Below are positions 18,370 to 27,885 of a DNA stretch of 64,000 bases, piece after piece (the stretch's first letter is position 1; every line of letters starts with the position of its first letter). The DNA comes from Pseudocitrobacter corydidari (GTDB lineage Bacteria > Pseudomonadota > Gammaproteobacteria > Enterobacterales > Enterobacteriaceae). The DNA is taken from assembly GCF_021172065.1 (NCBI RefSeq), contig NZ_CP087880.1, positions 989,111-1,053,110 of the forward strand. Direction: 5' to 3'. A model generated the notes under the pieces. That model saw only the letters and a list, made by a program, of their open reading frames with translations, did no database searches and was not told the origin of the DNA. A program made the translations under genes and the position numbers.

Positions 18370-21300
18370 ATGCGAAAACTGGTGATGATTGGCAACGGTA
18401 TGGCGGCAACCCGTCTGGCTGAGCGGCTGGTGAAGGTCGCGCCAGGGGCGTTTGCCATCACCATAATCGGTGATGAACCCTGTCAGGCCTATAACCGCAT
18501 CCAGCTTTCACCCGTGCTGAGCGGCGAAAAAGCCTTCAGCCAGACGCTGCTGCAATCGCCTGCCTGGTATGCAAAGCACAATATTCACGTGCGGCAGGGC
18601 GAGACGGCGCAGCAGGTCTGCACGCAAACGCAGCGTGTTGTTACCACTCATGGCGAGTTGCCGTGGGATGAGCTGGTTTTTACCTGTGGTTCGCTGCCGT
18701 TTATGCCGCCGGTTCCCGGCATTGCGTTGCCGCATGTCCACACCTTTCGCACGCTGGCGGATGTGCAGGCCATGCTGGCGACGCCCGGAGATACCGTGGT
18801 CATCGGCGGCGGTGTGCTGGGGGTAGAAGCGGCGGCGGCACTGGCGCTGAGAGGTGACAATGTCACGTTACTGCATCGTGGTGACAAATTAATGGAGCAA
18901 CAGCTCGACAGTCAGGCGAGCAAGTTACTGGTGCAAAACCTGCAAGCGCGAGGGATCCGTTGCGAGCTCAACGCGAACGTGCGCGCGATTCGCGAGCCGT
19001 TTGTTGAACTTAATGATGGCCGCTGTCTGTCCGCTGTGCGCGTCGTGATGGCAACGGGCGTGCGTCCCAATATTGCTCTGGCGCAACGAAGCGGGCTCCA
19101 TTGCCAGCGTGGGATTGTGGTCAATCGCCAACTGGCAACGGCGGTGCCGGGCGTGAGCGCTATCGGTGAATGTTGCGAAATCGACGGGCAAACCTGGGGA
19201 TTAGTCGCACCTTGTTTGCAGCAGGCCGAGGTGCTCAGTGCGCGTCTGGCGGGCTCGCCGCAGGCGGATTTTCACTGGCAGGATAACGGCACTCGCCTGA
19301 AAGTGACCGGTATCGATCTCTTTAGCGCCGGCCCGGTAGAGCCAGCTGAAAATGACGATGTCTGGTCTTCATTCGACCCACAAAGCGGCCATTATCGCCG
19401 CCTGCTGCTGCGCGATGGCAGACTTCGCGGCGTATTGCTGATGGGCGATTGCACCGCTGCCGCCACGTTAACCGATCTTATCCAATCTCCCCAACCCGCA
19501 CAGCCGGGCTGGATCTTCGACCAATTCACAGCGCAGCCAACGGCTGAAGGAAGACAAATAATGATCAAACCAACGCTTGCGGTAGTAGGGCACGGCATGG
19601 TCGGCCACCATTTTCTGCAACAATGTGTGCAGCAAAATCTTCATCAGCGCTATCAGATTGTGGTTTTCGGCGCTGAGCGTTATGCCGCCTATGACCGCGT
19701 ACATCTCTCGGAATACTTCTCCGGGCGCGATGCGGCGTCGTTATCGCTTGTGGACGACGATTTCTTCGCCGTAAATGGTATTGAATTACGTCTTTCGCAG
19801 GCGGTGACGGCCATCGATCCGCAAACACACCTGATTAGCGATGCGCAGGGGCATGAACTGCACTGGGACAAACTGGTGCTGGCGACCGGCTCCTGGCCGT
19901 TTGTTCCGCCTATCCCTGGCAATGATTTGCCGGGCTGCTTTGTCTATCGCACGCTGGATGACCTGGACGCGATTGCCGCGTGCGCGAAAACGGCGACGCG
20001 GGGCGTGGTGATTGGCGGCGGGCTGCTGGGGCTGGAAGCCGCCAATGCGCTGCGCCAGTTAGGGCTGGAAACGCATGTGGTTGAGTTCGCGCCAAATCTG
20101 ATGGCGGTGCAGCTCGATAACGGCGGCGCGGCGATGCTGCGCGAGAAAATCAGCGAACTCGGCGTGGGCGTACATACCAGTAAGACGACGACCGCGATTG
20201 AAGCTACGCAGCAGGGCCTGACCCTGCGTTTTGCCGACGGCGAAACGCTGCTGACCGACATGGTGGTTTTTTCGGCGGGTATTCGCCCGCAGGATACGCT
20301 GGCCCGCAGCGCGAACCTGAGCGTGGGAGAGCGCGGGGGCATTATCGTGGATAACCGCTGCCGCACCTCGGACGCGGATATCTTTGCCATTGGCGAATGC
20401 GCGCTGTGGGAGAACAAAATCTTCGGCCTGGTCGCGCCCGGTTACCAGATGGCGCGCACCGTGGCGGCGGCGCTTGCCGGTACGGAACTGCCGTTTACTG
20501 GCGCGGATATGAGTACCAAACTGAAGCTGCTGGGCGTGGATGTGGCGTCATTCGGCGACGCGCAGGGACGCACGGCGGGTTGCCAAAGCTATCAATGGGT
20601 GGATGGCCCGGCGCAGGTGTACAAAAAAATCGTGGTGAGCGCCGACGGCAAAACGCTGCTTGGCGGTGTGCTGGTGGGCGACGCCAGCGATTACCCGACG
20701 CTGCTGCAAATGATGCTTAACGCGATTGCGCTCCCGCCGCAACCCGCGTCGCTGATTTTACCGGCTCAGGAAGGCAGTGCGCCGAAAGCACTGGGCGTGG
20801 CGGCATTACCGGACAGCGCGCAAATATGTTCCTGTCATAACGTCAGTAAAGGTGATATCTGCCACGCGGTCGTGGCGGGCGCAACGGAGATGGGGGCCAT
20901 CAAAAGCTGCACTAAAGCGGCAACGGGCTGCGGTGGATGCAGCGCACTGGTGAAGCAGGTGATGGAATTCCAGCTTGCACAGCAGGGTGTCGAGGTTAAA
21001 AAAGATGTTTGTGAACACTTTGCATATTCGCGACAGGAGATTTATCACCTGGTACGGGTTAACCGTATTCATACCTTTGAGCAACTGATTACCCGCTACG
21101 GTCATGGCGACGGTTGTGAAATCTGTAAACCGCTGGTGGCCTCGGTTCTTGCCTCTTGCTGGAATGACTATTTGCTGAAACCGGCTCATTTGCCGCTACA
21201 GGATACCAACGATCGCTACTTCGCGAATATCCAGAAAGACGGCACCTATTCCATTGTGCCGCGTATGGCGGCGGGCGAAGTCACGCCGGATGGCCTTATC

Positions 21301-22434
21301 GCTATCGGAGAGGTGGCTAAACGTTATCAGCTGTACAGCAAAATTACCGGCGGTCAGCGCATTGATCTTTTCGGCGCACGGCTGGAACAGTTACCCGCCA
21401 TCTGGCGCGAGCTAATTGATGCCGGATTTGAAACCGGACACGCCTACGGAAAATCTTTACGCACGGTGAAATCGTGCGTGGGCTCAACCTGGTGTCGCTA
21501 CGGTGTGCAGGACTCCACCGCGCTCGCCGTGATGCTGGAGCACCGTTATAAGGGGCTGCGCGCGCCGCATAAGATCAAAATGGCGGTGTCGGGATGCACC
21601 CGGGAATGCGCGGAAGCGCAGGGTAAAGATGTGGGCGTGATTGCGACCGAAAAAGGCTGGAACCTCTATTTGTGCGGCAATGGCGGTATGAAACCCCGTC
21701 ACGCCGACCTCTTCGCCAGCGACCTGGATGATGCCACGCTGCTGCGCACCATCGACCGTTTTCTGATGTTCTATATTCGCACCGCCGATCGCCTGCAACG
21801 CACCAGCACGTGGATGGATAACCTGGAAGGGGGAATCGACTATCTGCGCGAGGTGATTCTTAATGACAGCCTCGGTATTGCCGACGAGCTGGAACGGGAA
21901 ATGGCGCGCGTCATCGACAGCTATCAGTGTGAATGGCGTACGACGCTGAACGACCCGCAGCGGCTGGCGTTGTTCCGCTCATACGTTAACAGCGAGATGC
22001 CGGATGAGGCCGTGCAGCGCCATGATGTGCGTGGGCAGTTGCAGCCGGTGGAGATGCCGGTTATGCCAACGCTTAATGTCAGCACAAAACCGTGGCAGGC
22101 GATTTGCGCGCTGACCGCGATCCCCGCTCAGGCCGGAATTGGCGCGCGCCTTGGCGAGATGCAAATCGCGTTGTTCCGCTTTGGCGAAAACGTCTATGCC
22201 CTTGATAATCTTGAGCCCGGTAGCCAGGCTAACGTCCTTTCACGCGGCCTGCTGGGGGATGCGGCGGGCGAACCCATTGTTATTTCGCCGCTCTACAAAC
22301 GGCGTATTCGTCTACGCGATGGCCGACAATGCGATAGCGGCGAAGCCGTGGTGCGCGCCTGGCCAGTGAAAGTGGAAAACGGCACCGTGTGGGTCAGCAA
22401 TCAGCCGTTACTGCTGCGCGCGGAGGCCTCATGA
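18370..22434 (+). CDS. nasB: NasC-NasB fusion: nitrate reductase electron-transfer subunit joined to nitrite reductase
   Basis: One open frame of 1354 residues. Residues 1-397 are NasC, a flavoprotein that passes NADH electrons to NasA (FAD motif MIGNGMAATRLAERL, NAD motif VVIGGGVLGVEAAAAL). Residues 398-1354 are NasB, the assimilatory NADH-nitrite reductase: a second FAD/NAD module, a BFD-type [2Fe-2S] block (ICSCHNVSKGDICH ... CGGCSALV), the siroheme/[4Fe-4S] ligands (SCVGSTWCRYGV, VSGCTRECAEA) and a NirD-like tail without Rieske ligands. In Klebsiella oxytoca NasB is a separate 957-residue protein; the part after M398 is exactly that long. No stop codon separates the two modules here. A full chain and a separately started NasB are both possible. 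Confidence 0.88.
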   Translation: MRKLVMIGNGMAATRLAERLVKVAPGAFAITIIGDEPCQAYNRIQLSPVLSGEKAFSQTLLQSPAWYAKHNIHVRQGETAQQVCTQTQRVVTTHGELPWDELVFTCGSLPFMPPVPGIALPHVHTFRTLADVQAMLATPGDTVVIGGGVLGVEAAAALALRGDNVTLLHRGDKLMEQQLDSQASKLLVQNLQARGIRCELNANVRAIREPFVELNDGRCLSAVRVVMATGVRPNIALAQRSGLHCQRGIVVNRQLATAVPGVSAIGECCEIDGQTWGLVAPCLQQAEVLSARLAGSPQADFHWQDNGTRLKVTGIDLFSAGPVEPAENDDVWSSFDPQSGHYRRLLLRDGRLRGVLLMGDCTAAATLTDLIQSPQPAQPGWIFDQFTAQPTAEGRQIMIKPTLAVVGHGMVGHHFLQQCVQQNLHQRYQIVVFGAERYAAYDRVHLSEYFSGRDAASLSLVDDDFFAVNGIELRLSQAVTAIDPQTHLISDAQGHELHWDKLVLATGSWPFVPPIPGNDLPGCFVYRTLDDLDAIAACAKTATRGVVIGGGLLGLEAANALRQLGLETHVVEFAPNLMAVQLDNGGAAMLREKISELGVGVHTSKTTTAIEATQQGLTLRFADGETLLTDMVVFSAGIRPQDTLARSANLSVGERGGIIVDNRCRTSDADIFAIGECALWENKIFGLVAPGYQMARTVAAALAGTELPFTGADMSTKLKLLGVDVASFGDAQGRTAGCQSYQWVDGPAQVYKKIVVSADGKTLLGGVLVGDASDYPTLLQMMLNAIALPPQPASLILPAQEGSAPKALGVAALPDSAQICSCHNVSKGDICHAVVAGATEMGAIKSCTKAATGCGGCSALVKQVMEFQLAQQGVEVKKDVCEHFAYSRQEIYHLVRVNRIHTFEQLITRYGHGDGCEICKPLVASVLASCWNDYLLKPAHLPLQDTNDRYFANIQKDGTYSIVPRMAAGEVTPDGLIAIGEVAKRYQLYSKITGGQRIDLFGARLEQLPAIWRELIDAGFETGHAYGKSLRTVKSCVGSTWCRYGVQDSTALAVMLEHRYKGLRAPHKIKMAVSGCTRECAEAQGKDVGVIATEKGWNLYLCGNGGMKPRHADLFASDLDDATLLRTIDRFLMFYIRTADRLQRTSTWMDNLEGGIDYLREVILNDSLGIADELEREMARVIDSYQCEWRTTLNDPQRLALFRSYVNSEMPDEAVQRHDVRGQLQPVEMPVMPTLNVSTKPWQAICALTAIPAQAGIGARLGEMQIALFRFGENVYALDNLEPGSQANVLSRGLLGDAAGEPIVISPLYKRRIRLRDGRQCDSGEAVVRAWPVKVENGTVWVSNQPLLLRAEAS
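19547..19563 (+). promoter_or_regulatory. Internal ribosome site and ATG for a separate NasB
   Basis: AAGGAAG stands seven bases before an in-frame ATG (residue 398 of the long frame). The protein from this ATG, MIKPTLAVVGHGMVGHHF onward, is 957 residues, the length of free-standing NasB. It looks like the old nasB start retained inside the fusion. Confidence 0.6.
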
Positions 22435-25073
22435 CTGAAACCCGAACCACATGCCCCTACTGCGGCGTAGGCTGCGGGGTGATCGCATGCGAAGAGGAAG
22501 GCGTGGTCAGCGTGCGCGGCGATGACGCGCATCCGGCCAATTTTGGCCGCCTGTGCGTGAAGGGCGCTGCGCTCGGTGAAACGACGGGTCTTGCGGGAAG
22601 GTTGTTGCACCCGGAAGTGGCGGGGCAGCGCGTCAGTTGGGCGCACGCGATCGACGAGGCGGGGAGGCGTCTGCGGGCGATTATTGATGAACACGGGCCG
22701 CAGGCGGTGGCATTTTATGCCTCCGGACAACTGCTGACGGAAGACTATTACGCAGCCAATAAGTTGATGAAGGGATTTATCGGCGCGGCCAATATCGATA
22801 CCAACTCCCGCCTGTGTATGTCTTCGGCGGTAACGGGCTACAAACGTGCTTTCGGCGCGGATGTGGTGCCGTGCAGCTATGACGATGTTGAAAATAGCGA
22901 CCTTGTGGTGTTGGTCGGCTCAAACGCCGCGTGGTCGCATCCGGTGCTGTATCAGCGTCTGGTGAAAGCAAAGCAGGTCAATCCGCAGATGCAGGTGGTG
23001 GTTATCGACCCGCGCCGCACGGCGACCTGTGATATCGCGGACAGGCATCTGGCGATTGCGCCCGGTAGCGACGCCGGGTTATTCGTCGGCCTGCTGCGCG
23101 AAATTGCGCAGCGGGGGGCATTCGCCCGGCAATATGCGGATGCGCAGGCGGCAAGGGATTCCGCCGAACCCTGGACCGTGGCGCGGGTTGCGGAATTTTG
23201 CGGCCTCACGGAGCAGGAAGTTAATGATTTTTATACGGCGTTTATCACCGCACCGCGCGCCGTTACGCTCTACACGATGGGCATTAATCAGTCCGCCAGC
23301 GGCAGCGATAAATGCAATGCAATTATCAATGTTCACCTGGCCTGCGGGAAATTCGCCCGCCCCGGATGTGGGCCGTTTTCGCTGACCGGACAGCCGAATG
23401 CGATGGGCGGCCGGGAGGTCGGCGGGCTGGCGACGATGCTGGCGGCGCACATGAACTTTGAGCCCGACGATCTGGCGCGTGTTGCCCGCTTCTGGGGAAC
23501 GGAGCGGCTGGCGCAAACGCCGGGGTTGATGGCGGTCGATCTGTTTGCCGCGATTGGGCGCGGTGACGTCAAGGCCGTGTGGATTATGGGGACTAACCCG
23601 GCGGTTTCGTTACCGGACAGCCATGCGGTCTGCCAGGCGCTGGCGGCTTGCCCGCTGGTTATCGTCTCTGAGGTGGCCGCCGATACCGACACTTCGCGCT
23701 ACGCGCATATTCGTTTTCCGGCTCTGAGTTGGGGCGAGAAAAACGGCACGGTGACCAATTCAGAACGGCGCATTTCGCGCCAGCGCGCGTTTCTTCCGGC
23801 GCCCGGCGAGGCAAAAGCCGACTGGTGGATTATCGCTCAAATGGCGCGCGCGCTGGGCTATGGCGATGCGTTCCGCTGGCAGCATCCTCACGCGGTATTT
23901 TGTGAGCACGCCGCGCTTTCCGGTTTCGAAAACCACGGCGAGCGCGCGTTTGATATTAGCGGTCTGGCGAACCTTACCCGTGCAGAGTGGGATGCACTGG
24001 CCCCCGTGCGCTGGCCTGTGCGTGCCTCCGGTGACACGCTGGATCTCCAGCAGGGCTGGCGGGCGGATAAACAGCTGCGAATGGTGCCCATCGAACCGCA
24101 GGCGACTCATGCGCGCACTGGGCAGCTTTATCCTCTGTTGCTCAATAGCGGTCGTATTCGCGACCAGTGGCACACCATGACCCGTACAGGCACCGTGCCG
24201 CGTTTGATGCAGCATATCGCGCAGCCGATGGTCGATGTTTCTGTGCAGGATGCGGAACATTTTCAGCTCCGCGACGGCGGTTTCGCCCGAATCACCTCGC
24301 GACAGGGGGTCATGGTGGCCAAAGTGTCGATTCAGGCCGGACAGCGGCCGGGCGCGCTGTTTGTGCCAATGCACTGGAATGCCTGCTTCGCGCGTCAGGG
24401 AAAAGTGAATGCGCTGGTTGACGCGGTGACCGATCCGCACTCCGGGCAACCGGAAAGCAAACAGGTTGCGGTACGCATTGCGCCCTGGCAACCGGCGTGG
24501 CAAGGGGAATTGATTTCTCGTCAGCCAGTTCCGTTACCGAGTCACGTGCAGTGGTGGCGTAAGGCGATCGACGGTTTACATCACCTGACGCTATGCGGCG
24601 ATAAGATTATCTATGATGAGCTGCTGCTGTTTTGCCAGCAGCGCAACTGGCTGGTGCAGACCGCGCGGGCGGGATCGCTTTGTCATTTGCTGGCATGGCA
24701 TGAAGGCAGATTGATGCTCGGGCTGTGGAGCGCTGAAACTTTGCCTGTTATCGAACTGGCGCTGATTACGGCGGCGTTTGACAGCGCGCCACAAACGCCA
24801 GCCGAGCGGCATGCGTTATTAAATGGCCGCGTCAATGGGCAACCCGCGCAGGGGCGAATTGTCTGTAGCTGTTTTAGCGTGGGGGAGACGCGAATTCGAC
24901 AAGCCATCGCCGGGGGATGTACCTCTGTCGATGCATTAGGGCAAAAGCTGAAGTGTGGAACTAACTGCGGGTCATGTGTGCCGGAGTTGAGAGGGTTTAT
25001 TGGTGATGTGACTGGACACCCTCACCCTAACCCTCTCCCTGAGGGAGAGGGGACCGATCGCACTTATGTTTAG
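22431..25073 (+). CDS. nasA: Assimilatory nitrate reductase catalytic subunit NasA
   Basis: Molybdopterin (bis-MGD) enzyme that reduces nitrate to nitrite in the cytoplasm; 880 residues. The N-terminal [4Fe-4S] ligands are in CPYCGVGCGV and GRLCVKG; the MGD-binding body follows. A C-terminal BFD-type [2Fe-2S] domain is at IVCSCFSVGETRIRQAI with CGTNCGSCVPEL. The start ATG overlaps the nasCB stop (ATGA). The last 19 or so codons (TGHPHPNPLPEGEGTDRTYV) are read from a palindromic repeat, which makes the protein longer than the 866-residue Klebsiella NasA. An upstream in-frame ATG inside nasB is rejected. Confidence 0.94.
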   Translation: MTETRTTCPYCGVGCGVIACEEEGVVSVRGDDAHPANFGRLCVKGAALGETTGLAGRLLHPEVAGQRVSWAHAIDEAGRRLRAIIDEHGPQAVAFYASGQLLTEDYYAANKLMKGFIGAANIDTNSRLCMSSAVTGYKRAFGADVVPCSYDDVENSDLVVLVGSNAAWSHPVLYQRLVKAKQVNPQMQVVVIDPRRTATCDIADRHLAIAPGSDAGLFVGLLREIAQRGAFARQYADAQAARDSAEPWTVARVAEFCGLTEQEVNDFYTAFITAPRAVTLYTMGINQSASGSDKCNAIINVHLACGKFARPGCGPFSLTGQPNAMGGREVGGLATMLAAHMNFEPDDLARVARFWGTERLAQTPGLMAVDLFAAIGRGDVKAVWIMGTNPAVSLPDSHAVCQALAACPLVIVSEVAADTDTSRYAHIRFPALSWGEKNGTVTNSERRISRQRAFLPAPGEAKADWWIIAQMARALGYGDAFRWQHPHAVFCEHAALSGFENHGERAFDISGLANLTRAEWDALAPVRWPVRASGDTLDLQQGWRADKQLRMVPIEPQATHARTGQLYPLLLNSGRIRDQWHTMTRTGTVPRLMQHIAQPMVDVSVQDAEHFQLRDGGFARITSRQGVMVAKVSIQAGQRPGALFVPMHWNACFARQGKVNALVDAVTDPHSGQPESKQVAVRIAPWQPAWQGELISRQPVPLPSHVQWWRKAIDGLHHLTLCGDKIIYDELLLFCQQRNWLVQTARAGSLCHLLAWHEGRLMLGLWSAETLPVIELALITAAFDSAPQTPAERHALLNGRVNGQPAQGRIVCSCFSVGETRIRQAIAGGCTSVDALGQKLKCGTNCGSCVPELRGFIGDVTGHPHPNPLPEGEGTDRTYV
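25021..25053. repeat. Palindromic intergenic repeat, unit A, inside the nasA 3' end
   Basis: Perfect inverted arms CCCTCTCCC/GGGAGAGGG around TGA, preceded by CTCACCCTAA. This is a common enterobacterial intergenic palindrome whose usual translation is PHPNPLPEGEG. It is partly coding here and could fold at the end of the nas mRNA. Confidence 0.8.
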
Positions 25074-25102
25074 GATCTGCATCGTTTTCTCCCTCTCCCT
25101 CA

Positions 25103-25107
25103 GGGAG
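25103..25107. repeat. Target site duplication GGGAG, left copy
   Basis: Five bases directly abutting the left end of the IS481 element, repeated at 26393-26397. Confidence 0.8.
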
Positions 25108-26392
25108 TGTACGGTCCGGGGACATAGTTAACACTTGTTCGGGGACATGGTAGACACTTACAACTAAGGCATAAGAACCCGTTTATGGAGTCGCTTATGC
25201 CCTGGGATGCGAGAGATACCATGTCATTACGTTCCGAGTTTGTTCTGTTCGCCTCACAAGACGGGGCGAACATCCGTTCCCTCTGCCGTCACTACGGCAT
25301 TTCTCCCGCCACCGGTTACAAGTGGCTTCGTCGCTGGGCTGAGGAAGGCGCATCCGGTCTTCTGGACCGTCCCCGCGTACCTCATCACTCTCCCAACCGT
25401 TCTCCGGATGATATCACTGACCTGCTGCGCATCGCCCATGCCCGTCATGAGCGCTGGGGCGCCCGCAAGATAAAGCGCTGGCTCGAAGACCAGGGGCACC
25501 GTATGCCCGCCTTCAGCACCGTCCATAACCTGATGGCCCGTCACGGTCTGCTACCGGGCACGGCTCCGGGCATTCCGGCCACAGGGCGCTTCGAACATGA
25601 CGCGCCGAACCGGCTCTGGCAGATGGATTTTAAGGGCCACTTCCCCTTCGGCGGGGGCCGCTGCCATCCGCTCACCCTGCTGGACGACCACTCTCGTTTC
25701 TCCCTGTGTCTGGCACCCTGCACCGATGAACGCCGTGAGACCGTGCAGCAGCAGCTGGTCAGCGTGTTTGAACGCTACGGGCTGCCAGACCGGATGACGA
25801 TGGACAACGGCTCACCGTGGGGCGACACCACCGGCACCTGGACGGCACTTGAGTTGTGGCTAATGCGCCAGGGTATCCGGGTGGGGCATTCCCGGCCATA
25901 CCATCCGCAGACACAGGGCAAGCTGGAACGTTTTCACCGCAGCCTGAAGGCGGAAGTACTGCAGGGTAAGTGGTTCACAGACAGCGGTGAGCTGCAGCGT
26001 GCTTTCGACCACTGGCGTACGGTGTATAACCTTGAACGGCCCCATGAAGCCCTGGGTATGGCCGTTCCGGCCTCGCGGTATCAGCCGTCTGCAAGGCAGT
26101 ACAGCGACAGCATTACGCCACCGGAATATGATGAAGGGGTGATGGTGAGGAAGGTCGATATCAGCGGGAAGCTGAGCATAAAAGGTATCAGTCTGAAGGC
26201 AGGCAATGCGTTCAGGGGAGAGCGGGTCGGGCTGAAGGAGACGCAGGAGGATGGCTGCTATGAAGTGTGGTGGTACAGTACAAAAGTGGGGGAGATCGAC
26301 CTGAAGAAAAGGTCGATCTCCATGGGTAAAGGATGTTAAAAAGTGTTCACCATGTCCCCGAACACCTGTCTACCATGTCCCCGGACCGTACA
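25108..26392 (+). mobile_element. IS481-family insertion sequence, intact, 1285 bp
   Basis: Terminal inverted repeats begin TGTACGGTCCGGGGACAT at both ends. A shorter CGGGGACAT motif recurs about 30 bases inside each end, giving two copies per end. One full-length transposase gene and a 5-bp target duplication show a recent, probably complete copy. Similar elements are known from Klebsiella and Enterobacter; the exact ISfinder name cannot be assigned by eye. Confidence 0.93.
25197..26339 (+). CDS. IS481-family transposase
   Basis: A 380-residue DDE transposase from ATG with GGAG six bases upstream; an in-frame ATG 12 bases earlier is less well placed. The N-terminal helix-turn-helix is around NIRSLCRHYGISPATGYKWL. 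The rve catalytic core has D in WQMDFKGHF, D in MTMDNGSPWG, and E in GKLERFHRSLKAE. A C-terminal SH3-like tail follows (RKVDISGKLSIKGISLKAGN). No frameshift or stop, so it is probably functional. Confidence 0.93.
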   Translation: MPWDARDTMSLRSEFVLFASQDGANIRSLCRHYGISPATGYKWLRRWAEEGASGLLDRPRVPHHSPNRSPDDITDLLRIAHARHERWGARKIKRWLEDQGHRMPAFSTVHNLMARHGLLPGTAPGIPATGRFEHDAPNRLWQMDFKGHFPFGGGRCHPLTLLDDHSRFSLCLAPCTDERRETVQQQLVSVFERYGLPDRMTMDNGSPWGDTTGTWTALELWLMRQGIRVGHSRPYHPQTQGKLERFHRSLKAEVLQGKWFTDSGELQRAFDHWRTVYNLERPHEALGMAVPASRYQPSARQYSDSITPPEYDEGVMVRKVDISGKLSIKGISLKAGNAFRGERVGLKETQEDGCYEVWWYSTKVGEIDLKKRSISMGKGC

Positions 26393-26397
26393 GGGAG
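26393..26397. repeat. Target site duplication GGGAG, right copy
   Basis: Matches 25103-25107 exactly and abuts the right end of the element. Confidence 0.8.
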
Positions 26398-26484
26398 AGG
26401 GCCGGGGTGAGGGTTAAGAACCAGAATTTTCCCGAAATCCCCCTTAAAGCTGAAATGGTTAAGCAAACGCGATAAACTAAAAAA

Positions 26485-27885
26485 ATGCTTTTAGTCTCAC
26501 GTTTTCGTTCTCCATTCTGGTTGTTATTGCTGCTGGCGAGTGCCAGCGGCGCTGCGCGTTCATCTTTTATCCAGCAGGCCGAAAACCCTTTCGATAACAA
26601 TCAGGATAACCTTCCCGATCTCGGCATGGCAAAAGAGAGTAACGAAGGCGAAAAGCACCTTGCCGAAATGGCGAAAGCCTTTGGTGAAGCCAGCATGGTT
26701 GATAACGGGCTGGATACCGGCGAGCAGGCGCGAATGTTTGCGCTGTCTAAAATCCGCGACCAGGTGAGCGGTGAGGTGAATCAGACGCTGGAAAACTGGC
26801 TGTCGCCGTGGGGCAATACCAGCGTCGCGCTTCAGGTGGATGATGACGGCGGGTTTAACGGTAGCCACGGCAGCTGGTTTGTGCCGTTGCAGGATCAATG
26901 GGATTACCTCACCTGGAGCCAGCTTGGGGTGGCGCAGCAGGATGAAGGATTGATTGGCAATGTGGGCCTCGGTCAGCGTTGGGTCGCCGGGAAATGGCTG
27001 CTGGGGTACAACACCTTTTATGACAATTTGCTGGATGAAAACCTCGATCGCGGCGGGTTAGGCGCGGAAGCCTGGGGCGAGTATCTGCGTTTTTCCGCGA
27101 ACTACTACCAACCGCTGCGAACATGGTCCAATACAGAAGAGACGCTACAGCAGCGCATGGCGCGCGGCTATGATGTCACCGCGCAGGCGTGGATCCCGTC
27201 TTACCATCACATCAACACCAGCCTGAGTCTTGAGCAGTACTTTGGCGATAATGTCGATCTGTTTCACAGCGGTACGGGGTATCACAACCCGGTCGCTGTT
27301 TCACTTGGGCTCAACTATACGCCGGTGCCGCTGGTCACCTTCAGCGCGCAGCATAAGCAGGGCGAAAGCGGCGTCAGCCAGAATAATTTGGGGATGAAAC
27401 TCAACTATCGCTTTGGCGTGCCGCTGAAAAAACAGCTTCAGGCCGATGAAGTGGCGATGACGCGCTCCCTGCGCGGTAGCCGCTACGATAGCCCGGAACG
27501 CAATGCCTTGCCGGTGATGGAGTCGCGTCAGCGCAAAGATTTAACCGTCTACCTGGCGACACCGCCGTGGGATCTCAGCGGGGGCGAAACGGTGCAGCTT
27601 AAGCTGCAAATTCGCAGTCTGCACGGAATTAAATCACTGAGCTGGCAGGGCGATACCCAGGCGCTGAGCCTCACGCCGCCAGCCTCACGCGATAGCGCTG
27701 ATGGCTGGAGTATTATCATCCCGGCGTGGGATTACAGTGAGGGCGCCAGCAACCGCTGGCATTTGAAAGTGGTGGTTGAGGATAAACACGGTCAGCGTGT
27801 GTCGTCGAATGAGATTACCTTGTCACTGACCGAGCCGCTTGTCAGCTTCCCTGAAGAGGGGAACAGCTGGCAAGCTAATCCTTAG
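26485..27885 (+). CDS. ychP: YchP, inverse-autotransporter/invasin-like outer-membrane protein
   Basis: A 466-residue exported protein (E. coli 467). A signal peptide ends near SGAARS. The central part is an inverse autotransporter beta-barrel of the intimin/invasin type ([39 protein letters not shown]). A short Ig-like region ([20 protein letters not shown]) ends the protein, with no long adhesive repeats, so its passenger is minimal. The ribosome site is weak. It is convergent with narL and the stop codons overlap by four bases. The IS481 insertion ends only about 90 bases upstream and may have affected its promoter. Confidence 0.92.
   Translation: MLLVSRFRSPFWLLLLLASASGAARSSFIQQAENPFDNNQDNLPDLGMAKESNEGEKHLAEMAKAFGEASMVDNGLDTGEQARMFALSKIRDQVSGEVNQTLENWLSPWGNTSVALQVDDDGGFNGSHGSWFVPLQDQWDYLTWSQLGVAQQDEGLIGNVGLGQRWVAGKWLLGYNTFYDNLLDENLDRGGLGAEAWGEYLRFSANYYQPLRTWSNTEETLQQRMARGYDVTAQAWIPSYHHINTSLSLEQYFGDNVDLFHSGTGYHNPVAVSLGLNYTPVPLVTFSAQHKQGESGVSQNNLGMKLNYRFGVPLKKQLQADEVAMTRSLRGSRYDSPERNALPVMESRQRKDLTVYLATPPWDLSGGETVQLKLQIRSLHGIKSLSWQGDTQALSLTPPASRDSADGWSIIIPAWDYSEGASNRWHLKVVVEDKHGQRVSSNEITLSLTEPLVSFPEEGNSWQANP

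Larger units (their letters stand above)
25091..26417. repeat. Palindromic repeat, unit B, interrupted by the IS481 element
   Basis: If 25108-26397 is removed, the flanks rejoin as CCCTCTCCCT-CA-GGGAGAGGG followed by CCGGGGTGAGGGTTAA. That is the inverted counterpart of unit A. The pair would have been a head-to-head repeat after nasA before the insertion. Confidence 0.8.
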
